From NCBI GenBank assembly GCA_021828715.1, contig JAJZDF010000060.1, positions 1-5,494 on the forward strand: DNA of 5,494 nt, written 5' to 3'. The notes beneath the pieces are model-generated. The model worked only from the letters and a program-made list of their open reading frames with translations, was not told the origin of the DNA and did not search any database. This DNA comes from Thermoplasmata archaeon (GTDB taxonomy: Archaea; Thermoplasmatota; Thermoplasmata; Lutacidiplasmatales; UBA184). The number at the start of each line of letters is the position of its first letter. Positions within the stretch are counted from its first letter, which is position 1. Shown here in pieces: positions 1 through 5,426 of this stretch. The position numbers and the translations under genes were made by a program.

Positions 1-1276
1 GGACCCCCATCGTCCGCGGGTCGACCGAGAGCACGATGATGTTCGACATCGAGATGAGCACGCCGACGTTCCCGACCATCACCGGGACGGCGAACGCCGC
101 GATCTGGTAGACGGAGCGGTTGAAGACGACCATCCCGAGCGACCCGAGGGCGATCAGGACGAATCCGAAGACCATCACCGGCTTCGGCCCGAAGCGCGGG
201 ATCATCCGGCCGAGGATCGGACCGAACGCCATCATCCCGACGACCGCCGGGACGAGCACGAGCCCCGCATCGAGCTCGCTGAGGCCGAAGCCGGGCGCCG
301 GGTATTCGGCGAGGAGGATCAGCACCGTGAACAGGAGGAACATGGTGGTGCCGACGAGGACGCCGTTCAGGTTCGAGACCCAGATGTTCCGCTGGCGGAG
401 CGCGGAGAACGAGACGATCGGCGCCGGCGCGCGCGGCTCCCAGACCAGGAAGACCGCGAAGGCGGCCGCCGCGAGCACGAAGAACTCCGGCACGCCGACC
501 GGGACGCCGGCGACCGACCCGCTCGACCAGCCGGTCCATCCCCAGTACTGGCCCTCCGTGATCCCGAGCATGAGGAAGGTGAGCCCGATCCCGAGGCTCG
601 ACGCCCCCACCCAGTCGATGCGGCGGGCCTCCCGGACCTTCGACTCGCGGATCGAGAACGCCGCGAGGACCAGCACCAGGATCGCCACCGGGATCACCGT
701 GTGGTACGTCATCTGCCAGCCGAACGTCTGGGCGATCCAGCCGCCCCCGACGAGGCCGAGGGCGGCGCCCGCGGCGAACATCCCCGAGAGGATCCCCTGC
801 GCCTCGCCGACCTGCCGGGCGGGGAATGCCTCCGGCAGCATCGCGAAGCCGAGCGGGAACATCGCCATCCCGATACCCTGGATCGCCCGGACCCCGATGA
901 GGACGTAGATCTGGTCCGGCCGGGAGAGGCCGAAGGCGGCGCCGATGTTCGGGCTGAAGCCGGCGAGCGTCACCGCGACCGCGTAGACGCTCATCGCGAC
1001 GAGCAGCATCCGCTTCTTCCCGTAGATGTCGCCGAGCTTGCCGAAGATCGGCGTCACGACGACCCCGACGAGCAGGTAGGCGGAGAGGATCCAGACGATG
1101 GTGCTCGCGCTCGTGACGTGGAAGAACGACTCGAAGTTCGAGAACGCCGGCAGGACCATCGTCTCCACGTAGGTGACCATCAGCGCCATGCCGGCAAGGA
1201 TCGCGAGGACGACCCGTCCGTAGCGCGGGTCGAAGCCGTCCGGGGCGACCCCCTCCACCGCCGCCGACGGGCTCAT
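1..1276 (-). CDS. MFS multidrug exporter, EmrB/QacA (DHA2)-like, C-terminus cut off by window edge
   Basis: Probable proton-driven exporter of drugs or other small toxic compounds in the cytoplasmic membrane. I translated 425 codons by hand from ATG at 1276 to the left edge without meeting a stop. A hydrophilic stretch of about 20 residues precedes the first membrane span. MFS motif A is textbook at residues 79-89 (GKLGDIYGKKR). A motif B-like stretch follows at 126-136 (R130, RAIQGIG). Residues 170-179 correspond to antiporter motif C, but its usual proline is L175. IDWVGA at 220-225 is typical of 14-span DHA2 proteins, and a second motif A-like loop (GPILGRMIPRFGPK) lies at 352-365. About 12 spans fit in the visible part, so probably only the last one or two are missing. 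The start overlaps the marR stop (ATGA) and has an SD GGAGG 7 nt upstream, which implies co-expression with and control by the MarR protein. The substrate cannot be read from sequence. Confidence 0.93.
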   Translation of the reverse strand, partial: MSPSAAVEGVAPDGFDPRYGRVVLAILAGMALMVTYVETMVLPAFSNFESFFHVTSASTIVWILSAYLLVGVVVTPIFGKLGDIYGKKRMLLVAMSVYAVAVTLAGFSPNIGAAFGLSRPDQIYVLIGVRAIQGIGMAMFPLGFAMLPEAFPARQVGEAQGILSGMFAAGAALGLVGGGWIAQTFGWQMTYHTVIPVAILVLVLAAFSIRESKVREARRIDWVGASSLGIGLTFLMLGITEGQYWGWTGWSSGSVAGVPVGVPEFFVLAAAAFAVFLVWEPRAPAPIVSFSALRQRNIWVSNLNGVLVGTTMFLLFTVLILLAEYPAPGFGLSELDAGLVLVPAVVGMMAFGPILGRMIPRFGPKPVMVFGFVLIALGSLGMVVFNRSVYQIAAFAVPVMVGNVGVLISMSNIIVLSVDPRTMGV

Positions 1277-1758
1277 GCTCCGCCCTCCGCGGCGCCGCCG
1301 CCGTCCAGTCGCTCCTCGAGCTGCCGGAAGACCCGCACCGCACTCGCGAGCTCCTCGGGGGGGATCCCGGCGACCGCGGCGTCCATGAGGCAGCCGATCT
1401 CCGCCCAGACCCGCGCCTCGATCCGCCGCCCGCGCGGGGTGAGGCGGAGCTCGATCGTCCGCCGGTCCCGCTCCGAGCGGCGGCGCACCAGCAGTCCCGC
1501 GTCGACGAGCGGATCGGTCTGCGCGCAGGCGGTGGGCGAACGGACCGACAGGTGGCGGGCGATCGAGGAGAGCGAGGTGGCCCCGAGGCTCGAGACCACG
1601 TGCAGCGCCCAGAATTGGCCGAGGGAGATTCCCTCCGCCTCCAGCGTCGGGTGGACGCGGCGGAGGAACCCCTTCATCACGCCGTGCACGGCGGGCACGA
1701 GCGCGCGCGACGCGTCGGCGGCGGAGGAGCGAGAGCGGGCAACGGCCACCGAAGTCAT
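1273..1758 (-). CDS. MarR-family transcriptional regulator
   Basis: A 161-residue protein of normal MarR length, expected to act as a dimeric winged-helix repressor in the cytoplasm. The first 17 or so residues look disordered, then a dimerisation helix begins. The DNA-binding region runs from about 45 to 111. LSSIARHLSV (63-72) is the support helix, SPTACAQTDPLVDAGLL (74-90) is the recognition helix, and the wing carries the family pattern RDRR...LRLTPRG (97-110, with D98 and R100). A C-terminal dimerisation helix follows (132-151). C78 lies in the recognition helix and C123 in the following helix; redox sensing is conceivable but unsupported. ATG at 1758 follows the promoter by about 40 nt, with only a weak GGGG as ribosome site. 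The gene heads a two-gene operon with the MFS exporter, and the palindromes directly upstream suggest autorepression relieved by an exported ligand. Confidence 0.93.
   Translation of the reverse strand: MTSVAVARSRSSAADASRALVPAVHGVMKGFLRRVHPTLEAEGISLGQFWALHVVSSLGATSLSSIARHLSVRSPTACAQTDPLVDAGLLVRRRSERDRRTIELRLTPRGRRIEARVWAEIGCLMDAAVAGIPPEELASAVRVFRQLEERLDGGGAAEGGA
1284..1288 (-). promoter_or_regulatory. Shine-Dalgarno site for the MFS gene
   Basis: GGAGG on the minus strand, 7 nt before the ATG at 1276 and inside the 3' end of marR. It fixes the MFS start and supports translation from within the marR message. Confidence 0.7.
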
Positions 1759-1763
1759 AGGAC

Positions 1764-1778
1764 CCCTAACTGTTAGGG
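1764..1778. promoter_or_regulatory. Probable MarR operator 1 (perfect palindrome)
   Basis: CCCTAACTGTTAGGG is a perfect 7+1+7 palindrome centred on 1771. It sits between the TATA box and the marR start, roughly where an archaeal transcript would begin (25-28 bp below the TATA box). The CTAAC-n-GTTAG form resembles operators bound by MarR dimers. Binding here would block polymerase at the start site. Assignment to this MarR is inferred from position. Confidence 0.65.
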
Positions 1779-1781
1779 AGA

Positions 1782-1792
1782 CTAACTATTAG
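1782..1792. promoter_or_regulatory. Probable MarR operator 2 (imperfect palindrome)
   Basis: CTAACTATTAG, centred on 1787, is the same motif as operator 1 with one mismatched arm position next to the centre (C1786/A1788). The two centres are 16 bp apart, about one and a half helical turns. This copy begins only 2 bp from the TATA box, so a bound dimer would hinder TBP/TFB loading. The copies together suggest paired dimer binding. Confidence 0.55.
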
Positions 1793-1794
1793 AC

Positions 1795-1802
1795 TATAAA
1801 AC
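1795..1802 (-). promoter_or_regulatory. TATA box of the marR-MFS operon
   Basis: Read on the minus strand this is GTTTTATA, an A/T island in very GC-rich sequence and a good match to the archaeal TATA element. The marR ATG lies about 40 bp downstream, leaving room for a leader of roughly 12-15 nt. It starts just past the stop of the preceding gene (TAG ending at 1814), and its T-run could also help end that transcript. A bacterial reading (TATAGT at 1798-1793 as a -10 box) is possible, but I see no -35 element at the right spacing. Confidence 0.6.
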
Positions 1803-1813
1803 ACCGGCCCGCC

Positions 1814-2221
1814 CTACGCGAGGGCGTAGCGTGCGAGATCGACCAGCTGGGACCAGGCGAGCGGCTCCGCCCCCGGCGGGAGGTCCCCGCCGCCCCACCG
1901 CGCGACGAACGCGCCGCCGGGGAGCGCGGGGTCGGCCCCCGCGGGAAGGGAGGCGAGCCGGGGGACGCCCGTCCGTCGGTCGCTCTCGAGCAGCAGGAGG
2001 AGCGCCCCGAGCGGGCCGGGGTCGACCCGCAGCTCGACCGCGGGTCCGCGTTCCCGCCGGACGACGGTCGCCTCCTCCTGGAAGAGGTGGGCAATGCGGG
2101 ACGGGGCGCCGCGCCGGCCGGCCGTCGGCGGTCGGTCGCGCCAGGCGATCTTCGGCTCGACCGCACGGAGCCGCTCCCGGAGGGTCGCGGGGAGCGCGGG
2201 CACGGCCGGAGGATCGGTCAT
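1814..2221 (-). CDS. Hypothetical protein, 135 residues, coupled to the TIGR02757 gene
   Basis: I do not recognise the family. The start is ATG at 2221, which overlaps the upstream stop as ATGA and has an SD GGAGGT 7 nt before it. The same frame is open upstream as far as 2791, but that part is an Arg/Pro/Gly-rich shadow of the neighbouring gene. The protein is soluble, with no signal peptide or membrane span. Visible parts are a proline-rich start (4-11), a basic helix LRERLRAVEPKI (14-25), a loop rich in Arg, Gly and Pro (28-41), a stretch HLFQEEATVV (45-54), a Leu-rich segment LGALLLLLES (71-80), a Gly/Pro-rich region (92-118) and a final helix LAWSQLVDLARYALA (121-135). There are no cysteines, and I see no catalytic motif. 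The tight coupling suggests it works with, or is dosed with, the TIGR02757 protein. That role is inference only. Confidence 0.72.
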   Translation of the reverse strand: MTDPPAVPALPATLRERLRAVEPKIAWRDRPPTAGRRGAPSRIAHLFQEEATVVRRERGPAVELRVDPGPLGALLLLLESDRRTGVPRLASLPAGADPALPGGAFVARWGGGDLPPGAEPLAWSQLVDLARYALA

Positions 2222-3090
2222 GCCGCGAACCTCCGGCCGTGCCACATCCCGCAGTCCGGACGGACGCGGCACGGCGCGCAGACGGCCGGGTCGCGCTCCT
2301 TCGGGCAGTCGCCCGAGATCCCCGTGTGGCAGAGGACGAAGTCGAACCGGGCCGGATCGAGCGGGTCGATCCGCCGGAGCGCTTCGGTGACCTCCTCGAC
2401 GGCGGCCCACGACCGGCTCCGTCGGGCGGTCAGCCCGAGGTGGTAGGCGATCCAGTGGACGTGGAGATCGAGGGGGATCCGGAGCTCGCCGGTCGGGACG
2501 CGGCTCCAGATCCCGAGGTCCGGGTAGCGGTCGCGCACGAGCCAGCGGACGGCCAGCGTGAGCCGCTTGCACGGGCTCCGCGCCGGGTCGAGCGGGCTCG
2601 GGAACAGGCGGAGGTAACCGGGCGGCGCCCGCCGGCCGGCCCCGCGCAGCGTCCGGGCGAGGGCGTCGAGACCGCCCGCGAAACCGTCCCGGTCGAACCC
2701 CTCCCGGAACACCTCCTCCAGCGACGCGTGCTGGGCGTAGTACCGGCCGAGCACGCCGGCCAGGTGGTCGAGCTGGTCTCCCCGGATCCACCGGTGGCGG
2801 AAGCCGGCGAGGGCCCGCCGACGGACCGACGGCGGCACTTCCGAGACGAAACGACCGAGGTCGCCGTCCGCGAGCTCGCCGAGCCTGCGCACGGCCCCCC
2901 GGATCGCGGTCGTGTTGCCGACGGCGAGAATCGCGGCGTAGACGGCGGCGACCTCCGCGGAGCGCGGGTCCCGCGCGAGCGGCCGGACGAGCGAGATCGG
3001 GTCGTCGGCCAGCGACCGGTCGAACGGGAACGTGCGGTACAGCGCCTCGAGATGCTCCGGGAGCTCGGGGGTCGGGACCGTCGCGCGCAC
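2218..3090 (-). CDS. TIGR02757/DUF2400 family protein with endonuclease III-like [4Fe-4S] cysteine tail
   Basis: A 290-residue protein. The family signature is clear: DDPISLVRPLARDPRSAEVA (29-48), AAILAVGNTTAI (52-63), LDHLAGVLGRYY (107-118), KRLTLAVRWLVR (175-186), DLGIW (191-195), IPLDLHVHWIAYHLGLT (205-221) and DPLDPARFDFVLCHTGI (242-258). The family's function is unknown to me. The last third resembles endonuclease III glycosylases. LDLHVHWIAYHLGL matches the region around the catalytic Asp (here D208), and C262, C271, C274 and C280 give C-x8-C-x2-C-x5-C, close to the Nth cluster (C-x6-C-x2-C-x5-C). The gap from D208 to C262 is 54 residues, against about 49 in E. coli Nth. No obvious Nth-type helix-hairpin-helix with its Lys is seen. 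The start is GTG (3090-3088); an in-frame TAA lies at 3117-3115. The start has no SD and lies about 25 bp below an A/T-rich spot, so the transcript may be leaderless. A role in DNA repair or binding is inference. Confidence 0.87.
   Translation of the reverse strand: MRATVPTPELPEHLEALYRTFPFDRSLADDPISLVRPLARDPRSAEVAAVYAAILAVGNTTAIRGAVRRLGELADGDLGRFVSEVPPSVRRRALAGFRHRWIRGDQLDHLAGVLGRYYAQHASLEEVFREGFDRDGFAGGLDALARTLRGAGRRAPPGYLRLFPSPLDPARSPCKRLTLAVRWLVRDRYPDLGIWSRVPTGELRIPLDLHVHWIAYHLGLTARRSRSWAAVEEVTEALRRIDPLDPARFDFVLCHTGISGDCPKERDPAVCAPCRVRPDCGMWHGRRFAA
2229..2234 (-). promoter_or_regulatory. Shine-Dalgarno site deciding the start of the 135-residue protein
   Basis: GGAGGT on the minus strand, 7 nt before ATG 2221, inside the end of the TIGR02757 gene. 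It is the strongest ribosome site in the window and the main reason for choosing the short form of the downstream gene. Confidence 0.75.
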
Positions 3091-3154
3091 CGCTCGTTCG
3101 ACCGTTCGGGCGGATTAACCGTTTCCCGCGACCGACCGCGCGGGCTAACTAGCC
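3091..3154. promoter_or_regulatory. Divergent intergenic region, probable back-to-back promoters
   Basis: 64 nt separate the GTG of the TIGR02757 gene (leftward) and the GTG of the GNAT gene (rightward). The only A/T-rich spots are GGATTAACCGTTT (3112-3124) and CTAACTA (3145-3151). The first, read leftward as GGTTAATCC, lies about 25 bp before the leftward start, the distance expected for a leaderless archaeal transcript. The second is about 25 bp before the alternative GNAT start ATG 3173. Neither is a strong TATA match. Confidence 0.4.
3143..3154. repeat. Short palindrome before the GNAT gene
   Basis: GGCTAACTAGCC is a perfect 5+2+5 inverted repeat directly before GTG 3155. It shares the core CTAACTA with the marR operator 2. 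It could be an operator, or a chance match in a short A/T-rich spot. Confidence 0.3.
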
Positions 3155-3964
3155 GTGGCGGCTCCACCGGCCATGCCGCCGGAGCCTGCCGAGCTCCGTC
3201 CGACGATCGACCGGTCCTGGCTGGAGGGGGCCGAGCGGAGCGACCCGATCGCCCACGCCTATGCCCTCTGGGACCTCGACCGGTTCCCCGACCGGGTCCG
3301 CTTCGTCTCCGCGCTCGTCGGGGGCCGACCGGTCGGCTACCTGCTCTGCTGGGAGGTGCCGGACCATCTCCCGGTCGTCCAGTGGATGGCGCCTCCGATC
3401 CCGGAGCTCGCGACCGCGCTCCCCTCCCGGCCGCTTCGGGTGAACGCGCCCGCGTACGCCGCCGCGCTCGTACGTTCGGCCCGGGCGCCGTGCACCGAGC
3501 AGCCGCTCCTGCTCGAGTCGGCGCCGCTCGGCATCCCGCTGCCCGCGACCCCGTTCGACGGCCGGGTGCGGCGCATCGAGCGGGAGGACGCGGCGACGCT
3601 CTACGCGCTCGCGCGAAGCGTCCCGGACGAGATGGCGGCCAGCTACGTCGGGCTGGATCCGGGCGCCGAGGCGATCTTCGGCGGGTTCGACGGACGGCAG
3701 CTGGTCGCCGTCGCGCGGGCCTCGGTCCGGCGGCCGTCGGTCTGGTTCGTCTCGGGAGTCTTCGTACGGCCCGAGTTCCGCGGCCGGGGGTGGGGAAAGG
3801 CGGTCGCCCGGGCGGTCGTGATGGCGGCCCGGTCGGCCGGTGCGTCCGCGGCGCTCTACGTCCGGGAGGCACGGGCCGACGCCCGGGCCGCCTACGAAGG
3901 GCTCGGCTTTCGGCCCGTCGACCGACGCATCCTCCTCGACTGCGGCTCCCCCGACGCCCCGTAG
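3155..3964 (+). CDS. GNAT-family N-acetyltransferase, probably two-domain
   Basis: A 269-residue protein expected to transfer an acyl group from acetyl-CoA to an amine; the substrate is unknown. The C-terminal half (about 137-262) is a clear GNAT domain. VSGVFVRPEFRGRGWGKAVA (199-218) contains the acetyl-CoA pyrophosphate loop R209-G-R-G-W-G214, and ARAAYEGLGFRPV (243-255) is motif B with Y247 in the usual general-acid position. The N-terminal half (about 12-125) has GNAT-like pieces such as FVSALVGGRPVGYLLCWEVP (50-69) but no R-G-x-G-x-G loop, so it may be a degenerate second GNAT domain. One GNAT domain needs only about 150 residues. The start is uncertain: GTG 3155 gives the longest form, while ATG 3173 would remove six residues, and neither has an SD. 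A 43-nt gap leads to polX on the same strand, so the two are probably co-transcribed. A functional link to DNA repair is not shown. Confidence 0.85.
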   Translation: MAAPPAMPPEPAELRPTIDRSWLEGAERSDPIAHAYALWDLDRFPDRVRFVSALVGGRPVGYLLCWEVPDHLPVVQWMAPPIPELATALPSRPLRVNAPAYAAALVRSARAPCTEQPLLLESAPLGIPLPATPFDGRVRRIEREDAATLYALARSVPDEMAASYVGLDPGAEAIFGGFDGRQLVAVARASVRRPSVWFVSGVFVRPEFRGRGWGKAVARAVVMAARSAGASAALYVREARADARAAYEGLGFRPVDRRILLDCGSPDAP

Positions 3965-3982
3965 GGCCCGCCGCAAGGCCCT
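3963..3982 (+). other. Possible mRNA hairpin between GNAT and polX
   Basis: AGGGCC (3963-3968) can pair with GGCCCT (3977-3982) around an 8-nt loop, starting in the GNAT stop codon. No T-run follows, so it is not a convincing terminator. It could be a processing or attenuation point, or chance in GC-rich DNA. Confidence 0.25.
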
Positions 3983-3995
3983 TCCGCCCGTGCCC

Positions 3996-4000
3996 GGTGG
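3996..4000 (+). promoter_or_regulatory. Weak ribosome site supporting the polX start
   Basis: GGTGG lies 7 nt before ATG 4008, the same spacing as the other two ribosome sites in the window, although it is a poorer SD match. It favours ATG 4008 over the in-frame GTG at 3990. Confidence 0.4.
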
Positions 4001-4007
4001 CCCGGCG

Positions 4008-5426
4008 ATGCCGTCGAACGCGGACGCGGCCGAGGCGTTCCGTGCGATCGCGGACCTGCTGGACGTCCTTGGAGAGCGGTTCAAGCCCGAGGCGTACCGC
4101 CGGGCGGCCCGCTCGATCGACGCCTTGACCGAGGAGCTCGCCGCCGTGGCGGCGCGGAACGAACTCCGCTCGATCCCGGGGGTCGGCGACGCGATCGAGG
4201 AGAAGCTCCGGGAGCTCCTCGCCACGGGCCGCATCGCGTATCTCGAGCGCCTCCGGCAGGAGGTACCGCCCGGGGTGGCGGAGTTGCTGCGCCTGCCGGG
4301 CCTGGGACCGAAGACCGCCCGACGCTTCTGGACCGAGCTCGGCGTGGAGGGGCCGGGGGAGCTCCGAGCCGCCCTCGGCGCCGGCCGGCTCGAGGGACTG
4401 AAGGGGTTCGGGCCGAAGAAGATCGCGCAGCTCCGCGCGACGCTCGACTCCGCCGAGGGGTCGCCCCCGACCCGCCGACCGATCGAGGAGGCGTACCCGA
4501 TCGCCGCCCGCATCGTCCGCGCCCTCCGGGAGGGCGCGGGGGCCGACCGTGTCGAGATCGCGGGCAGCTTCCGGCGCGGCCGGGAGACGGTCGGCGACCT
4601 TGACGTGCTCGTCACCTCCCGGGACCCGGAACGAGCGTTCGACGTCTTCAGCGCGCTCTCCGAGGTGCGGGAGGTCCGCATGCGGGGCGGGACGAAGGAG
4701 ACCGCGATCCTCGCGGGGGGCCTCCAGGTCGACGTGCGGGTCGTCGACCCGGAGTCCTTCGGGGCCGCGCTCCAGTACTTCACCGGGTCGAAGGAGCACA
4801 ACGTCGAGGTCCGGACCCTCGCGCGGGAGGCGGGCCTGCGGGTCAACGAGTACGGGGTCTACCGGGGCGAGGCGCGCGTGGCGGGGGCGACCGAGGAGGA
4901 GGTCTACGCGGCGCTCGGTCTCGCCTGGATCCCGCCCGAGCTGCGGGAGGGACGGGGAGAGGTTGCGGCGGCGAGGGCCGGCCCTCTTCCCCCCCTCGTC
5001 ACCGCAGACGATGTACGCGGGGACCTGCACGTCCACCTGAACGCAGCGGACGGCCCCGCCGCGGTCGACCGGCTCCTCGAGGACGCCCGGCGGCGTGGGC
5101 TCGCCTACGTGGGCCTCGTGACCGAGGGGGTGGACGCCGCGGGGGAACCGTTCCGCCTTCCCGAGGCCATGGTCGCGCGGGCCGTTCGGGGGTCGACGGC
5201 CCCCTGCCGGATCCTCCGTCTCGCCGAACTCGACGCGGCCGCCCCGGCGCCGGCCCGGTCGGCGGTCGACCGGCTCCTTCTCCGACCGAGCGACCGGGCG
5301 CCGGCTCCCCCGGCACTCCCGGCGCCTCCGCCCGGAGTTCGCCCGCCCGTGGCGGTCGTCCACCTCGGGGCCGGCGGGACGGACGGGACGACGAAGGCGC
5401 GCGCCTGGATTTCTCGCGCGACATGA
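4008..5426 (+). CDS. polX: Family X DNA polymerase with a shortened, degenerate PHP domain
   Basis: Expected to fill short DNA gaps during base excision or break repair. The 472-residue protein has three helix-hairpin-helix elements in the N-terminal 8-kDa and fingers regions: [16 protein letters not shown] (55-70), [14 protein letters not shown] (95-108) and [14 protein letters not shown] (130-143). The palm domain is complete: G186-S187 followed by D197 and D199 (VGDLDVLV) and D242 (LQVDVRVV) are the metal-binding carboxylates. GGTKETAIL (227-235), YFTGSKEHN (257-265) and NEYGVY (280-285) are conserved. The PHP domain starts with [13 protein letters not shown] (337-349) and keeps H341 and H343. 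The usual DH of the following motif is T372-E373, and only about 135 residues follow residue 337, where bacterial and archaeal PolX have about 240. The C-terminal metal-ligand motifs are absent and the end is Ala/Pro/Arg-rich. 3'-exonuclease activity is therefore probably lost. The frame is also open back to 3840, but that part overlaps GNAT and looks non-coding. The stop overlaps the next gene as ATGA. Confidence 0.92.
   Translation: MPSNADAAEAFRAIADLLDVLGERFKPEAYRRAARSIDALTEELAAVAARNELRSIPGVGDAIEEKLRELLATGRIAYLERLRQEVPPGVAELLRLPGLGPKTARRFWTELGVEGPGELRAALGAGRLEGLKGFGPKKIAQLRATLDSAEGSPPTRRPIEEAYPIAARIVRALREGAGADRVEIAGSFRRGRETVGDLDVLVTSRDPERAFDVFSALSEVREVRMRGGTKETAILAGGLQVDVRVVDPESFGAALQYFTGSKEHNVEVRTLAREAGLRVNEYGVYRGEARVAGATEEEVYAALGLAWIPPELREGRGEVAAARAGPLPPLVTADDVRGDLHVHLNAADGPAAVDRLLEDARRRGLAYVGLVTEGVDAAGEPFRLPEAMVARAVRGSTAPCRILRLAELDAAAPAPARSAVDRLLLRPSDRAPAPPALPAPPPGVRPPVAVVHLGAGGTDGTTKARAWISRAT

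Noticed and set aside
120..1792. Plus-strand open frames over the MFS and marR genes
   Set aside because: The minus-strand reading gives complete MFS and MarR motifs. The plus-strand products are Arg/Pro- or Asp/Arg-rich shadows.
2222..2791. Upstream extension of the 135-residue protein to 325 residues
   Set aside because: The added part is a frame-shifted shadow of the TIGR02757 gene, and a strong ribosome site marks ATG 2221.
3963..3990. Intrinsic terminator between GNAT and polX
   Set aside because: The 6-bp stem has no following T-run and the genes are only 43 nt apart, so it is kept only as a possible hairpin.
3840..4007. Upstream extension of PolX to 528 residues
   Set aside because: The extra 56 residues overlap the conserved GNAT C-terminus and are Arg/Pro-rich. 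PolX similarity begins just after ATG 4008.
1831..4128. A 765-codon open frame on the plus strand
   Set aside because: It lies antisense to the 135-residue and TIGR02757 genes and out of frame over GNAT. Its composition is biased and it has no recognisable motif.
3149..4846. A 565-codon open frame on the minus strand
   Set aside because: It is antisense to GNAT and PolX, low in complexity and has no family signature.
2430..5363. A 977-codon open frame on the minus strand across the GNAT and polX genes
   Set aside because: Its product is Arg/Pro/Gly-rich without any domain, and it lies antisense to clearly conserved GNAT and PolX proteins. Long shadow frames are expected at this GC content.
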